DNA of 64,000 nucleotides. It comes from a virus. Below the pieces are notes generated by a model. The model had not been told where the DNA came from, made no database searches, and saw only the letters and a list, made by a program, of their open reading frames with translations. The stretch covers positions 1 to 64,000 of the IMG/VR virus record IMGVR_UViG_3300020455_000008. One strand, given 5' to 3'. Numbering within the stretch: the first letter of the stretch is position 1; each line of letters opens with the position of its first letter. Shown piece after piece: positions 26,871 to 35,832 of this stretch. A program made the translations under genes and the position numbers.

Positions 26871-26929
26871 ATACCTATTTTGCGGGTACAAAGAAACCTC
26901 CACCAACATAGATGACGAAAGGTTCAGAG

Positions 26930-27703
26930 ATGAGTTGGTATAATAATGACGCTGGGTTCGTACAGAACCAACCTAAGAAATACACCAAACGATTTTGGAT
27001 GCCGAATAACACAGATCGTTTGATTACATTCATTGATACGCCCATAGTGGAGTTCGATGGCGTAAAAATTCAAACACCCTTCAAGTACAACGAGTACCAA
27101 ATACAGCTAAACGGCAGTTGGAAGAACTGGTTTACACAACCTATTGACCCTAGCCAAGATGTTCTGAAAGAAATGGGATATAAGGCAAGTAAAGTTGCAG
27201 TTCTTACTGTTATCGATCATGCCGAATGGACAGACCGAAATGGTGCGGTACATAAGGATGAGCTTTCTCTTTACGTTGTAAAGAGATCACAACCTATTTG
27301 GGCGCAACTCGAAAAGATCATTGCAAGAGAGGGTGACCTCAGTGGTAAGACCTTCAGAGTCCATCGTATGGGAGACAAAAGCCCTGGCAGTGGTTCAATG
27401 CTTGAGAAGTATGAACAAAACTTTCCATTAGACCCTAACGTACATAAGCCCTTCAACTACCTAGAGCTTCTAAAGCCAAAGAGTAAAGAAGAACTCGAAG
27501 CTTTATTTAACCCCGATATGAATGACCCATTCAAGCAGAGTTCTTCATCTAACTCTTCGGGTGCAGATTGGAGTCAAAGTACTAATAATAGTTGGAGTCA
27601 ACAAGGTCAGACTCAAGCCCAAAATGCTGGTTGGGGCACTCCCGATCAAAGTCGAGTGTTTGGCGCAACCAGCAATGGATCAAGTGATCCTATTCCCTTC
27701 TAA
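26930..27703 (+). CDS. Single-stranded DNA-binding protein
   Basis: Start at ATG 26930 (AAAGG upstream; an in-frame ATG at 26912 is weaker). The 257-aa protein has a basic aromatic N-terminal part (KKYTKRFWMPNNTDRLITFI) and an OB-like core. A Ser/Asn/Gln/Gly-rich linker (residues about 205-245) leads to a tip ending DPIPF, mimicking the acidic-hydrophobic tail (DDDIPF) with which SSBs recruit partners. Position between the primase and polymerase fits. It resembles phage replacements for SSB rather than bacterial Ssb in its core. Confidence 0.75.
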   Translation: MSWYNNDAGFVQNQPKKYTKRFWMPNNTDRLITFIDTPIVEFDGVKIQTPFKYNEYQIQLNGSWKNWFTQPIDPSQDVLKEMGYKASKVAVLTVIDHAEWTDRNGAVHKDELSLYVVKRSQPIWAQLEKIIAREGDLSGKTFRVHRMGDKSPGSGSMLEKYEQNFPLDPNVHKPFNYLELLKPKSKEELEALFNPDMNDPFKQSSSSNSSGADWSQSTNNSWSQQGQTQAQNAGWGTPDQSRVFGATSNGSSDPIPF

Positions 27704-27779
27704 GCTGCCTAGCTCATAGGTTTCTCCAACACTACAGGGGGGCATGGGTGTGCTTAGAATTTAGATGTCCCATCTATCC

Positions 27780-27791
27780 GCCCTTCGGGGC
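27780..27791 (+). ncRNA. 5'UTR hairpin with UUCG loop before polymerase
   Basis: GCCC-TTCG-GGGC: a 4-bp stem closed on a C(UUCG)G tetraloop, 23 nt before the polymerase start. It may tune translation or protect the transcript. The leader (27704-27813) contains no other feature except an AAAAGGAAT ribosome-binding site. Confidence 0.5.
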
Positions 27792-27813
27792 ATTTACCAT
27801 TAAAAGGAATCAA

Positions 27814-29640
27814 ATGCAGAGTTCTATACTGACCACAAGTTCTCAGATTGCAAATGTACTATCATTTATCGAGGGGCATACCGAGTTTGCCTTTGATACC
27901 GAAACCGATGGCCTTTCTTGGGATAGGCGGTGGATAGGTTTCAGTTTTGCAGTAAAAATAGGCGATGTATATACGGGCTGGTATATACCCCTTTACCATG
28001 AGAAGGGAGATGATCTATTTTCTCCTATTCCTAGTAATGCACCTCTTGATTGTGCAGACAAGCTTATACGTGAGATTTTTAAACCCGCAAATAAGGTGTG
28101 GATTCATAACGCTAAGTTTGATTTGAAAGTTTTACGCAACGAGGGCTATGATGTAGAAAATCTTTCATGTGAGATATTGGACACCATATGTGTGTCTTGG
28201 TTGCTTGAACCTGAGCGTATGGGAGGGCATGGCTTAAAGAGTCTAGTGCCCACCATATTACACAAAGATATGGGTTCATTTGAGCAGTTTAAGCTATACA
28301 AGAAAAACTCATACGCACCAATAGGTACGATGGGTAAATACGCAATAGAGGACGCTGTGCTTTTATTAGAACTAGCTCATGCTTTATACCCTTGTTTATC
28401 CGATCCATTAAAGAAGGTTTTCCATGAGCTAGAAATGCCTTTAGTTCTTATTATGGAAGAGGTGGAGCATTATGGGTTTAGGCTAGACGTAGATACCCTA
28501 AAAGAGCTAGGAGTTGCTTTGAAAGATAAAGTAGATCACATAGAAAAAGACTTTAAAAAACTTTTTGGAGATCATGCTCAGATTGCTTCTACTCAATGGC
28601 TATCTAATAATCTAGTTGGTAACATATGGGGTATCAGGGGGGAGCTTAGTAAAAATGGCAAATATTCAACGGACGCAAATGCGTTAGAAGCTTGGGCTTC
28701 GGGTGAAGTTGTGGGTACAAGTAAAGTTGGCAGTAAGGTTGCCAAAAAAGTATTAGAGTATAGAAAAGCTTCAAAGCTGTATTCTACCTACTGTAAAAAG
28801 CTTGTAGATACTGCCGACTCAAAAGGTAGGATTCATGGATCATTTAATCAGTGGGGTACGGGTACGGGTAGATTTAGCTCTAGTAAGCCGAACCTACAGA
28901 ATATCCCTAGTGGACGTAGCAAAGAAGGCGATCTAATCCGTAGAGCGTTTATCGCAGAAGATGGTTACAAGCTGATTGTAGCTGACTACTCACAAGTAGA
29001 GCTTAGGGTTACTGCCCATCTAAGCGGTGATCCTATAATGACTAAAATCTACCAAGAGAATGGCGATATACACCAAATGACAGCAGACGCTTGTAACTGC
29101 GCTAGATTTGACGCTAAGGCAATCAACTTTGGATTGATCTATAAAATGGGAGCTAAAACTCTTAGTGGTCAGATAGATAAAACACCAGCAGAAGCTCAAG
29201 ACTACATAGACAAGTACTTTGAGAACTACAGAGGTGTAGCCGAGTTCCAGGACAAGCTGATTGCAGAATGTCGTAAGCGAGGATACACTTGGACGATTAC
29301 TGGTCGTAGACGACCGCTTAGAAACATAGATAGTTCTAATTTTGGTCTAAAGAACGCAGATGAGCGTAAAGCGATTAATACACAAGTGCAGGGTAGTGCT
29401 GCTGATATTATCAAAATTGGTATGCGTAACTTCTATAGAACACTAAGAGAACAAGGTTATAGTTCTGAAGACTTCAGAATTATTGGTCAGGTTCACGATG
29501 AGGTGGTTGTAGAAGTTAAAGAAAACCTTGCTGAACTAGTGTGCAATACTTTGCAGCACGAAATGGAAAATGCCGTAAAGTTAAATGTACCTTTGATTGC
29601 TGAACCTAGTATTGGTGACTCTTGGGGAGAAGCAAAGTGA
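27814..29640 (+). CDS. Family A DNA polymerase with 3'-5' exonuclease
   Basis: A 608-aa replicative polymerase from ATG 27814 (AAGGA upstream). Exonuclease motifs: FAFDTETDGL (Exo I), WIHNAKFDLKVL (Exo II) and YAIEDAVLL (Exo III). Polymerase motifs: LIVADYSQVELRVTAHLSGD (A), the Lys of DAKAINFGLIYKMGAKTL (B) and GQVHDEVVVEV (C). The site is complete. There is no 5' nuclease domain, as in T7-like and many other phage Pol A enzymes. The stop overlaps the GTG of the downstream helicase. Confidence 0.95.
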   Translation: MQSSILTTSSQIANVLSFIEGHTEFAFDTETDGLSWDRRWIGFSFAVKIGDVYTGWYIPLYHEKGDDLFSPIPSNAPLDCADKLIREIFKPANKVWIHNAKFDLKVLRNEGYDVENLSCEILDTICVSWLLEPERMGGHGLKSLVPTILHKDMGSFEQFKLYKKNSYAPIGTMGKYAIEDAVLLLELAHALYPCLSDPLKKVFHELEMPLVLIMEEVEHYGFRLDVDTLKELGVALKDKVDHIEKDFKKLFGDHAQIASTQWLSNNLVGNIWGIRGELSKNGKYSTDANALEAWASGEVVGTSKVGSKVAKKVLEYRKASKLYSTYCKKLVDTADSKGRIHGSFNQWGTGTGRFSSSKPNLQNIPSGRSKEGDLIRRAFIAEDGYKLIVADYSQVELRVTAHLSGDPIMTKIYQENGDIHQMTADACNCARFDAKAINFGLIYKMGAKTLSGQIDKTPAEAQDYIDKYFENYRGVAEFQDKLIAECRKRGYTWTITGRRRPLRNIDSSNFGLKNADERKAINTQVQGSAADIIKIGMRNFYRTLREQGYSSEDFRIIGQVHDEVVVEVKENLAELVCNTLQHEMENAVKLNVPLIAEPSIGDSWGEAK

Positions 29641-30905
29641 AAGGTTGGGCATTAAAAAGATCTTGGACGGCCTTTGATCAAGAAGCTTTAACCTTTGGCG
29701 AAGCAGAGTATCGATGTGAGTGCTATATTGAGACAGATGAGGGCTTGCTCGTTCCAAGAGCATATGAGTCCTTCTCTAATCCCGATGATAGTATCACTCT
29801 AGGTGGCCAGTTAAGTGACTTATCTCCCATATCTTTAAGACCCGAACAAGTGCCCGCAGTCAACGCTATGCTAAAAGTGTTTCACGCTCCAGGCACAGGG
29901 GCTATATTGTTTGCTCCTTGTGGAAAGGGTAAAACGGTAATGGGTCTTGAGATATTAAGAAGACTAAAAAGAAAGGCTCTAGTGCTAGTCCATAAAAGCT
30001 TTCTAGTAGACCAGTGGGTAGATAGAGCAAAGACCTTTTTACCTAAAGCGAAAGTTGGGCTGTGGCAAAGAGATCAAGTGCCTACGGGTGATGAAGACAT
30101 TGTGATTGGGATGGTGCAGTCTATTGTAAACCCAAAGAGAGATTACCCATCTAACCTGTATGAGATGTTCGGCACATTGATTGCAGATGAAACTCATAGG
30201 TACGCAGCGCCCATGTGGCAAGAAGCAATTAGCAACTTTACTGCTAGTTATCGAATAGGTTTAACCGCAACTCCAGAGCGTAAAGATGGATTACATCATG
30301 TATTCTATTCACATATTGGTCCGATTGCTTACTATATGGAAGGTCATAAAAGGTTGCCATTAATATGGCGAATCGACACAGAAACGGTGTTTCCTCAGCG
30401 ATCCTATCTTTTGTATAATGGAGAAGTCAATACTTCTAAGCTTGTCACTATGATCTCACAAGTAGAGCCAAGGACAGACAGAATAGTAGATTTTGCAATA
30501 AGGGCCTTAAATAAGGGAAGAAAGGTGCTTATTCTCTCAGAGAGGGTTGCGCACACAAAGGAAATGAATGAGCTGTTAAAGAGCAAGCTGAGTGATGATA
30601 TGGCTAGTGCTTTATACATAGGAGGTATGAAGCAATCTGAGAGAGAAAAGGCAAGCGAAGCTGATGTGATATGCGGTACATATGCAATGGCGCAAGAGGG
30701 ATTGGATATACCAGCACTAGATACATTGATTCTAGCTACGCCCAAAACATCCATTACCCAAAGTGTGGGTCGCATACTCAGAGATTCTCCCGACAAGAAA
30801 GACCCAGTAGTGGTAGACTTTGTAGACTCTGCTATTCCAATTCTTATGGCGTATTGGGGCGCTAGAAAAAAGACTTACAAAAAATTAGGATATAATTTCT
30901 TTTGA
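29637..30905 (+). CDS. SF2 DEAD/DEAH helicase, UvsW-like
   Basis: Start taken as GTG 29637 (GTGA overlap with polymerase stop, GGGGAGAAGC upstream). The 422-aa helicase has Walker A FAPCGKGKTVMGLEIL near residue 90, motif II IADETHRYAAP, motif III GLTATPERKDGLHH, and a C-terminal half with VLILSERV, GTYAMAQEGLDIP and motif VI ITQSVGRILRDSPDK. Such helicases remodel R-loops and recombination intermediates. Next to Pol A, it probably serves fork rescue and origin R-loop clearance as T4 UvsW does. Similar to RadD/XPB-like forms. Confidence 0.85.
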   Translation: MKGWALKRSWTAFDQEALTFGEAEYRCECYIETDEGLLVPRAYESFSNPDDSITLGGQLSDLSPISLRPEQVPAVNAMLKVFHAPGTGAILFAPCGKGKTVMGLEILRRLKRKALVLVHKSFLVDQWVDRAKTFLPKAKVGLWQRDQVPTGDEDIVIGMVQSIVNPKRDYPSNLYEMFGTLIADETHRYAAPMWQEAISNFTASYRIGLTATPERKDGLHHVFYSHIGPIAYYMEGHKRLPLIWRIDTETVFPQRSYLLYNGEVNTSKLVTMISQVEPRTDRIVDFAIRALNKGRKVLILSERVAHTKEMNELLKSKLSDDMASALYIGGMKQSEREKASEADVICGTYAMAQEGLDIPALDTLILATPKTSITQSVGRILRDSPDKKDPVVVDFVDSAIPILMAYWGARKKTYKKLGYNFF

Positions 30906-30930
30906 CATACCATGTATTGGTATCTATGGT
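30902..30930 (+). promoter_or_regulatory. Strong sigma70-type promoter with internal operator
   Basis: TTGACA (30902-30907), 17-bp spacer, TATGGT (30925-30930). The spacer region contains an inverted repeat ATACCA-N5-TGGTAT (30907-30923) that could bind a repressor. It overlaps the helicase stop and precedes ATG 30951 with AGGAGAG. This is the clearest host-type promoter in the window. Confidence 0.7.
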
Positions 30931-30950
30931 GGTTGTGAAAGGAGAGTTTT

Positions 30951-31307
30951 ATGAAAGAACTCATTTACGAGTACCATGCGATTCAATCTCAAATAAGAGG
31001 TCTTGAGCAGAAAAAAAAAGACCTAAAGTTTAGGATTGACTTAGCGCTAAGTGCAGAAGACACAAACAAATATGAAGACAGTCATTATAGTGCTGTATTA
31101 TCTCAACACCAAAGAGTTAAGTATGACCTAGAAGGTATTGAGCACTTACTTTTACATAAAGGTATACCTGTTGATCGCTTTATTGAGACTAAAGTAGACC
31201 TAAAGAAAGTAGAATCTTTAATAGCAGAGGGTTATGTAGACCCTTCTGAGCTTGTAGACTTTGCCGAAGTCAAGACAATAAAAACATTAACAGTAAAGGA
31301 AACTTAA
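30951..31307 (+). CDS. Coiled-coil protein, unknown
   Basis: A 118-aa protein; residues 1-70 are a charged coiled coil (QIRGLEQKKKDLKFRIDLAL) and the end is IKTLTVKET. It resembles in layout small phage recombination-accessory proteins, but no family is claimed. It is the first gene after the promoter at 30902 and heads the RecA operon, so a recombination link is likely. Confidence 0.55.
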   Translation: MKELIYEYHAIQSQIRGLEQKKKDLKFRIDLALSAEDTNKYEDSHYSAVLSQHQRVKYDLEGIEHLLLHKGIPVDRFIETKVDLKKVESLIAEGYVDPSELVDFAEVKTIKTLTVKET

Positions 31308-31861
31308 TGTCTAAGGACAAAAGAGAATACCAGCGAGATTACTATGCTGAGAATAAAGATCGCATTAAAGCTCAGAGAAGAAATCGTTACAAAAGCGATG
31401 ATGAATATCGTGCAGAATTTAATCGCAAGCGAAGAATAAAAAGAAACAAAATGTTACTGCCCGAGAGTTACGACTCTCTATATGTAGAGGAAGAGGTTAC
31501 AGACGTGTCATTTGATTGTATGATGAAGGTGCTGAGTGCAGACCAAACCCAGTCCTGTGTATGTAAGATGTATACGATGAATGGTGTAGCGCTACAAGTT
31601 AGGGTCAACAAAGATAAGCTCGTACACTGGGTATATCTAAAGAAACTGCCTAATGCGAAATATAGGAATGGTAGTAACTGGAGACTCTACACTGAATATG
31701 AAGTAGAACTACTGAAGAGAGCATTTAAGCATTTCAGAAAGAAAGCTTCTTTAGATAATAGGAAGTTCACTCTGACCAAGGAGATGACTGCTTATATATT
31801 TAAAAAGTTTGACAGCTTAACGGGTGGTATACCCGAAGACAAATTTACAAAAGAAGGATAA
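31307..31861 (+). CDS. Basic DNA-binding-like protein, unknown
   Basis: A 184-aa protein with a very basic N-terminus (YQRDYYAENKDRIKAQRRNR and RKRRIKRNK), a pattern often seen beside HNH nuclease or zinc-finger domains, though no HNH is present here. The C-terminal half has WRLYTEYEVELLKRAFKHFR, suggesting a helix-turn-helix. A DNA-binding role is plausible. One-base overlap with the previous stop shows translational coupling. Confidence 0.55.
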   Translation: MSKDKREYQRDYYAENKDRIKAQRRNRYKSDDEYRAEFNRKRRIKRNKMLLPESYDSLYVEEEVTDVSFDCMMKVLSADQTQSCVCKMYTMNGVALQVRVNKDKLVHWVYLKKLPNAKYRNGSNWRLYTEYEVELLKRAFKHFRKKASLDNRKFTLTKEMTAYIFKKFDSLTGGIPEDKFTKEG

Positions 31862-31866
31862 AGACA

Positions 31867-32082
31867 ATGAGTAAAGATACAGTACAAGAGAAAGCAAAAG
31901 TTAGAGCTGGAGCTTCTATTAAAATTAACTTGGGTAACTATGAGAGCGCGGGTGTTGAAGCAAGTATTGAGTTGCCTTGTGATATACAAGATGTGCCTAA
32001 AGAGTTTGAACGTGCTTGGGCTGAGGTTTACAGGCAACTAGATCTAAGAGTCGCTGAAATTAAAAAAGGGCGTAACCAATGA
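31867..32082 (+). CDS. Small acidic protein before RecA
   Basis: A 71-aa protein with a beta-type core (ASIKINLGNYESAGVEASIE) and a basic tail. It overlaps the recA-like gene by 4 nt. The core resembles small conserved proteins in phage recombination clusters, with no known function. Not recognised further. Confidence 0.55.
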   Translation: MSKDTVQEKAKVRAGASIKINLGNYESAGVEASIELPCDIQDVPKEFERAWAEVYRQLDLRVAEIKKGRNQ

Positions 32083-33206
32083 GCTTTAAAGACTTAATAA
32101 AAAGTATTAACAAGCGCTATGGTGATGACTGTTTTGTGCAAGCGTCACAGTCAGAAAAGCTTAATACACGTAAGAGGATTGAAACTGGTATATTGTCTTT
32201 TGACTTAGCTTTAGGTGGTGGCATACCTCTTGGTACGATTATTACATTAAAAGGAGAATACTCAAGTGGTAAAAGCGCACTTGCTCATAGGATTGGTGCT
32301 AGTTTCCAGCGTACTTGTCGCAACTGCGGTAACCCTTTGGTACTGTGGAACGAGATTATACAAGATGGCGCTGAAGTAGCCTGTTGTGATAACCCCGAGC
32401 CTATGCGTGTGGTGTGGTTTGACGCTGAGGGTTCATATCAAAATGCATGGGCAGAACGACTAGGTATGGAGAGTGAGAATACTTATGTAATTCGTACCGA
32501 GTTTGCGGAGCAGGGCATTGATATTGCTGACTCTGTAATCAGAAGCGGTGAATGCGATTTGTTGGTTGTAGACTCAGTAGCGCACTTGACTCCCTCAGTG
32601 GAGATAGAGCAAAGCTCAGAAAAGTGGCAAATGGGTGTCCAAGCTCGATTGATGAACAAAGCTATGCGGAAATGGGTGTCTGCTCAAAATGCAGTTGGTA
32701 TGAGTCGAGTAGTACCTCCTACTATCCTACTTATTAATCAAATCCGTATGAAACTTGGGGTTGTGTATGGTTCTCCCGAAACTTCGCCTGGGGGGAAAGG
32801 TATAGACTTTGCGTCTAGCGTAATATGCAAAGTGAAACGCAAGGGTTTTATGGAAGACAAAAGTGGCTCTGCGCCCTTTGGACAAGACATGGAAGTTACC
32901 ATGCAAAAGAATAAGACAGCCCCCCCAAATAGATCCTGTCTGTTCAGTCTCTATTTTAGAGACTCTATGCCATATGTAGCTGGAGCGAGTAACTTTGCAG
33001 AGCAGCTTGTATCAGTCGGTGAATATTGGAAGCTGATTGAAAAAGGTGGAGCTTGGTACACACTACCAAATGGTGAAAAATACCAAGGTTTAACCAAGAC
33101 AGCCGAAGCGCTTGCTAATGACGAGCCTGTCATGTTCGATCTCAAGGACGAAGTATGGAGAAGAGAAGTCGATTGGATGGGTGGAGATTCTTATGAAGAA
33201 GACTAG
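32079..33206 (+). CDS. RecA/UvsX-type recombinase with Cys-rich insertion
   Basis: A 375-aa recombinase. Walker A is GEYSSGKSALAH (residues about 64-75); Walker B is CDLLVVDSVAHL near residue 150; PTILLINQIRMK corresponds to the L2-side strand, and TSPGGKGIDFASS follows. Between Walker A and the next strand it has an insertion with CRNCGNPL and VACCDNPEP, that is C-x2-C...CC, which could bind zinc. This is unusual for RecA. Lacks the C-terminal domain of E. coli RecA. It promotes strand exchange and recombination-dependent replication. Confidence 0.88.
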   Translation: MSFKDLIKSINKRYGDDCFVQASQSEKLNTRKRIETGILSFDLALGGGIPLGTIITLKGEYSSGKSALAHRIGASFQRTCRNCGNPLVLWNEIIQDGAEVACCDNPEPMRVVWFDAEGSYQNAWAERLGMESENTYVIRTEFAEQGIDIADSVIRSGECDLLVVDSVAHLTPSVEIEQSSEKWQMGVQARLMNKAMRKWVSAQNAVGMSRVVPPTILLINQIRMKLGVVYGSPETSPGGKGIDFASSVICKVKRKGFMEDKSGSAPFGQDMEVTMQKNKTAPPNRSCLFSLYFRDSMPYVAGASNFAEQLVSVGEYWKLIEKGGAWYTLPNGEKYQGLTKTAEALANDEPVMFDLKDEVWRREVDWMGGDSYEED

Positions 33207-33615
33207 TCTTGGATCTAAGCGGCCTATGCCAAATGTCTTTGATGATAACGAACCTAAGTGCAATAAGAGTCGATCAGTCGTACATGAAGATCGTTTGCAA
33301 GGGGTTCTTAGGAGCAAGTCTACACCTAACAGTGGGGCTTTGCCCGAAATTAGCTACAAAGGCGATCTTCAAGATGGCTTGTTTGTTTGGCAAGCAAAAC
33401 TAACAGATAAGGCTCGATTCACAATTACATCTGATGTACTTGTAGAGTTACAGAGACAGGCAAGCTTGAATTCTAAATGGCCTGGAGTTGCTTTGACCAT
33501 AGAAGGATTACCTAATCACATCGAGAAGGATTGGGTTATGTTACCCGCTTCAGTCTTCGGTGAGATTATTGACTTATACCACCAACACACTATCAATAGT
33601 TTTCAAAAACTTTAA
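33193..33615 (+). CDS. Unknown protein coupled to RecA
   Basis: Start chosen at ATG 33193 (GGTGGAG upstream), though the frame is open from 33112. The 140-aa product has a disordered, charged first half and an ordered second half (FTITSDVLVELQRQASLNSK, HIEKDWVMLPASVFGEII). The last codons overlap a dispersed motif copy. Function unknown; its tight overlap with recA suggests a recombination accessory. Confidence 0.55.
   Translation: MKKTSLGSKRPMPNVFDDNEPKCNKSRSVVHEDRLQGVLRSKSTPNSGALPEISYKGDLQDGLFVWQAKLTDKARFTITSDVLVELQRQASLNSKWPGVALTIEGLPNHIEKDWVMLPASVFGEIIDLYHQHTINSFQKL
33590..33613 (-). repeat. Dispersed 24-bp motif, copy D
   Basis: On the + strand CTATCAATAGTTTTC then AAAAACTTT, covering the final codons up to the first base of the stop-codon region of the preceding gene. 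Confidence 0.75.
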
Positions 33616-33626
33616 AAGGACAGACA

Positions 33627-34535
33627 ATGAACGTACAAGACATAAGCATACAAGATATAGATACTGACATTATTGTAAACTGCCGTAAAAACGTGTCAGT
33701 GGACGACTTGGTTGAGTCCATTCGAAAAACAGGGGTACAGATACCTATTGGTGTGTGTCTCCAAGAGAATGGCCGATATGGGCTAATTTATGGATTCCGC
33801 AGATATACTGCTTGCAACGAATTGGCTTTAGACACTATTCCAGCAAGAATTGTAGATAACCAAGAGCAAGCAGACTTGCTCGTCATGAATCTTCAAGAGA
33901 ATGTCAGTCGTAAGAACTTGACTCCGATGGAAGAAGCTCTCGCTATACAGCGTATAGTCAATGCGGGTCGTGATGTAGACCAATTCAGAACTGCGCTTGG
34001 TTGGTCGAAAACCATAATTACTCAGCGCCTTGGGTTGCTAGAGTTAAGCGCACCTCTTCAGTCAGCACTTGAGAAAGACTCAATCTCTGTTCGACAAGCA
34101 AATACTATTCAAGAAGCAGAGGAGAATATGCACCCTGAACTTATCGAGCTTGCAGAAAATGGCTGCACAGCAAGAGCTTTGAAGGATGAAGTCGATAGTC
34201 TTTCTTCTTTTGTACCCGTAGAAGACGATACACAAGAGCTTGTACTGAGCGATGATGATAATGAAGGAGATGACAACTACTTAAAAGAGATTGAGAAAGA
34301 AGACGCTAAAGCACTTTCAGAAGCGAACTCTAATCTAGTCAAGAGTAGTCTGCTAGATGTTGGTGCTAAGTGTATCGATGACCAACACGCTTGGTTTGCC
34401 TTTCAGATTGCTATTAACAGTATTGAGTTTGACCGATTGCCAAAAGCAGAACTTGGTGCATTAGTAAATGCGATGAACACCCTAGCGGGTGAGCATGGTC
34501 TTAACGCTTGGGGCGAAGGGTCTATGCGTAAATGA
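33627..34535 (+). CDS. ParB-like protein
   Basis: A 302-aa ParB/Noc-family protein. ParB-N domain (residues about 8-110) has YGLIYGFRRYTACNEL (the CTP-binding GxRR box) and NLQENVSRKNLTPMEEALAI (ENxxR.xLtp.eeA). A helix-turn-helix follows (ALGWSKTIITQRLGLLE) and an acidic stretch near residue 205. There is no ParA in this window. In phages such proteins may segregate an episome, act as regulators or work as nucleases; the three palindromes at 37272-37372 are candidate binding sites. Confidence 0.8.
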   Translation: MNVQDISIQDIDTDIIVNCRKNVSVDDLVESIRKTGVQIPIGVCLQENGRYGLIYGFRRYTACNELALDTIPARIVDNQEQADLLVMNLQENVSRKNLTPMEEALAIQRIVNAGRDVDQFRTALGWSKTIITQRLGLLELSAPLQSALEKDSISVRQANTIQEAEENMHPELIELAENGCTARALKDEVDSLSSFVPVEDDTQELVLSDDDNEGDDNYLKEIEKEDAKALSEANSNLVKSSLLDVGAKCIDDQHAWFAFQIAINSIEFDRLPKAELGALVNAMNTLAGEHGLNAWGEGSMRK

Positions 34536-35359
34536 GCTTAACCAATATCATTAAGAACCTTCACAACTCTGGTGGAAACCCTTCACTTTCTGCGGAGATT
34601 GAGAAGCACTTTCTCCGCAAAGCCAATGAGTTTGACCAAGATAGGTTTGAAGATAAACTTACACGCTTCCATCCAAGTCAGATTAGTTACTGGGGTGTGT
34701 GCCCAAGGGCTTATTATCTAACGATGAAGCGAGATGAGCTTGGTATTGCCATTAAACGCCCTGACCCCCATCCTACTTCTCTTCTTAGGATATTTGAACA
34801 TGGGCATAGTATACACGCCATGTATCAAGATAAGGTTCTTGGTCAAGCGGGTATATTGTATGGGAAATGGGAGCTTAATGGGGAAGTGATTGAAGGCTTC
34901 CAACCTTCCGAAGAATGGAAGTATGTAGAACCTAGAATATGGTGGACTGAGAAAAGAATATCGGGTTACTGTGATGGTTTTCTACAGATCAATAGTAAGT
35001 GGTACTTGTTAGAAGTTAAATCATCGGGAGATCAACCTTTTAGGTATCTAAAGCGAAGTGGTCAACCAAGAGAATATCATACTAGGCAAGCACAAATATA
35101 TATGAGTGCTCCGCATGACCTTCAGATTAAACCTAAATTTGAGGGTGCGTTTATCTTATACGTGAATAAAGACACTGGCGAAGAACTTGATCTATTTATC
35201 AAAAATGATCCAAGCCGAATACAGCCTTTGATGGATCAAATAGATGAAGCAATTGACTCTTTAGAACTGCCTACTATTCCTATGCGTGTCGATGATTGTA
35301 AGACTAGTAAATCAAAACGTGCTAAAGACTGCATTGCTTGTAGTGTATGTTTTACTTGA
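34532..35359 (+). CDS. Cas4/AddB-like Fe-S PD-(D/E)XK exonuclease
   Basis: A 275-aa nuclease. SQISYWGVCPRAYYLTMKRD is the Cas4-type N-terminal Cys with QxxxY-like neighbours. ISGYCDGFLQ then WYLLEVKSSG gives the D...ExK active site. The C-terminus has DCKTSKSKRAKDCIACSVC, providing the other Cys ligands for a 4Fe-4S cluster. It probably resects DNA ends for RecA, as with phage Cas4-like or RecB-like exonucleases. Not linked to any CRISPR array. It overlaps the ParB-like gene by 4 nt. Confidence 0.75.
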   Translation: MSLTNIIKNLHNSGGNPSLSAEIEKHFLRKANEFDQDRFEDKLTRFHPSQISYWGVCPRAYYLTMKRDELGIAIKRPDPHPTSLLRIFEHGHSIHAMYQDKVLGQAGILYGKWELNGEVIEGFQPSEEWKYVEPRIWWTEKRISGYCDGFLQINSKWYLLEVKSSGDQPFRYLKRSGQPREYHTRQAQIYMSAPHDLQIKPKFEGAFILYVNKDTGEELDLFIKNDPSRIQPLMDQIDEAIDSLELPTIPMRVDDCKTSKSKRAKDCIACSVCFT

Positions 35360-35367
35360 GGTGAGCT

Positions 35368-35832
35368 ATGGTAGATCAAAAAGTAATTGATTTTGGTACT
35401 CATAGTAGAGAGCTTCTATCTAGTTTAGGACTTCATGCACCCTCTCACCCTAGCACTGAATTAATATTCCCAAATGATCTAGGGAAGCTGAGTGATGACG
35501 AGGTAAGTGCTCATCTATCATACTGGGCAAGTATGACTGCTTACGCACATCAAAAAGTTTCTGTGCTTGAAGGGGCTTTGGTTTTAGCAAAGAGTGATTA
35601 TGAATTAGAATATGACCTAAGGTTATATAACAAGCCAGGTAACAGTGTTTCAGAACGCAAGATAGGGTTAGGTGCTTCCAAAGTTCTGAGAAACATGAAA
35701 GTACGTATCGCAGTTATCGAAGCCGATCTGAAGGTGTTAAAATCTATCCTAGTAGGGTATGATCTCAAGAACTCAGCAGTGAGTAGAGAAATTACAAGAC
35801 GTAACAACGAGAGGAACTTGAGGGATGGATAA
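35368..35832 (+). CDS. Helical protein in recombination cluster, unknown
   Basis: A 154-aa protein. The middle (LSYWASMTAYAHQKVSVLEG) and the following helices suggest a helical bundle or coiled coil. Similar layouts recur in phage recombination clusters next to Cas4-like nucleases, but I cannot name the family. It overlaps the SpoVS-like gene by 8 nt. Confidence 0.55.
   Translation: MVDQKVIDFGTHSRELLSSLGLHAPSHPSTELIFPNDLGKLSDDEVSAHLSYWASMTAYAHQKVSVLEGALVLAKSDYELEYDLRLYNKPGNSVSERKIGLGASKVLRNMKVRIAVIEADLKVLKSILVGYDLKNSAVSREITRRNNERNLRDG

Noticed and set aside
30404-30796. 130-codon antisense frame inside the UvsW-like helicase
   Set aside because: Fully within a conserved helicase; composition is that of a mirror frame.
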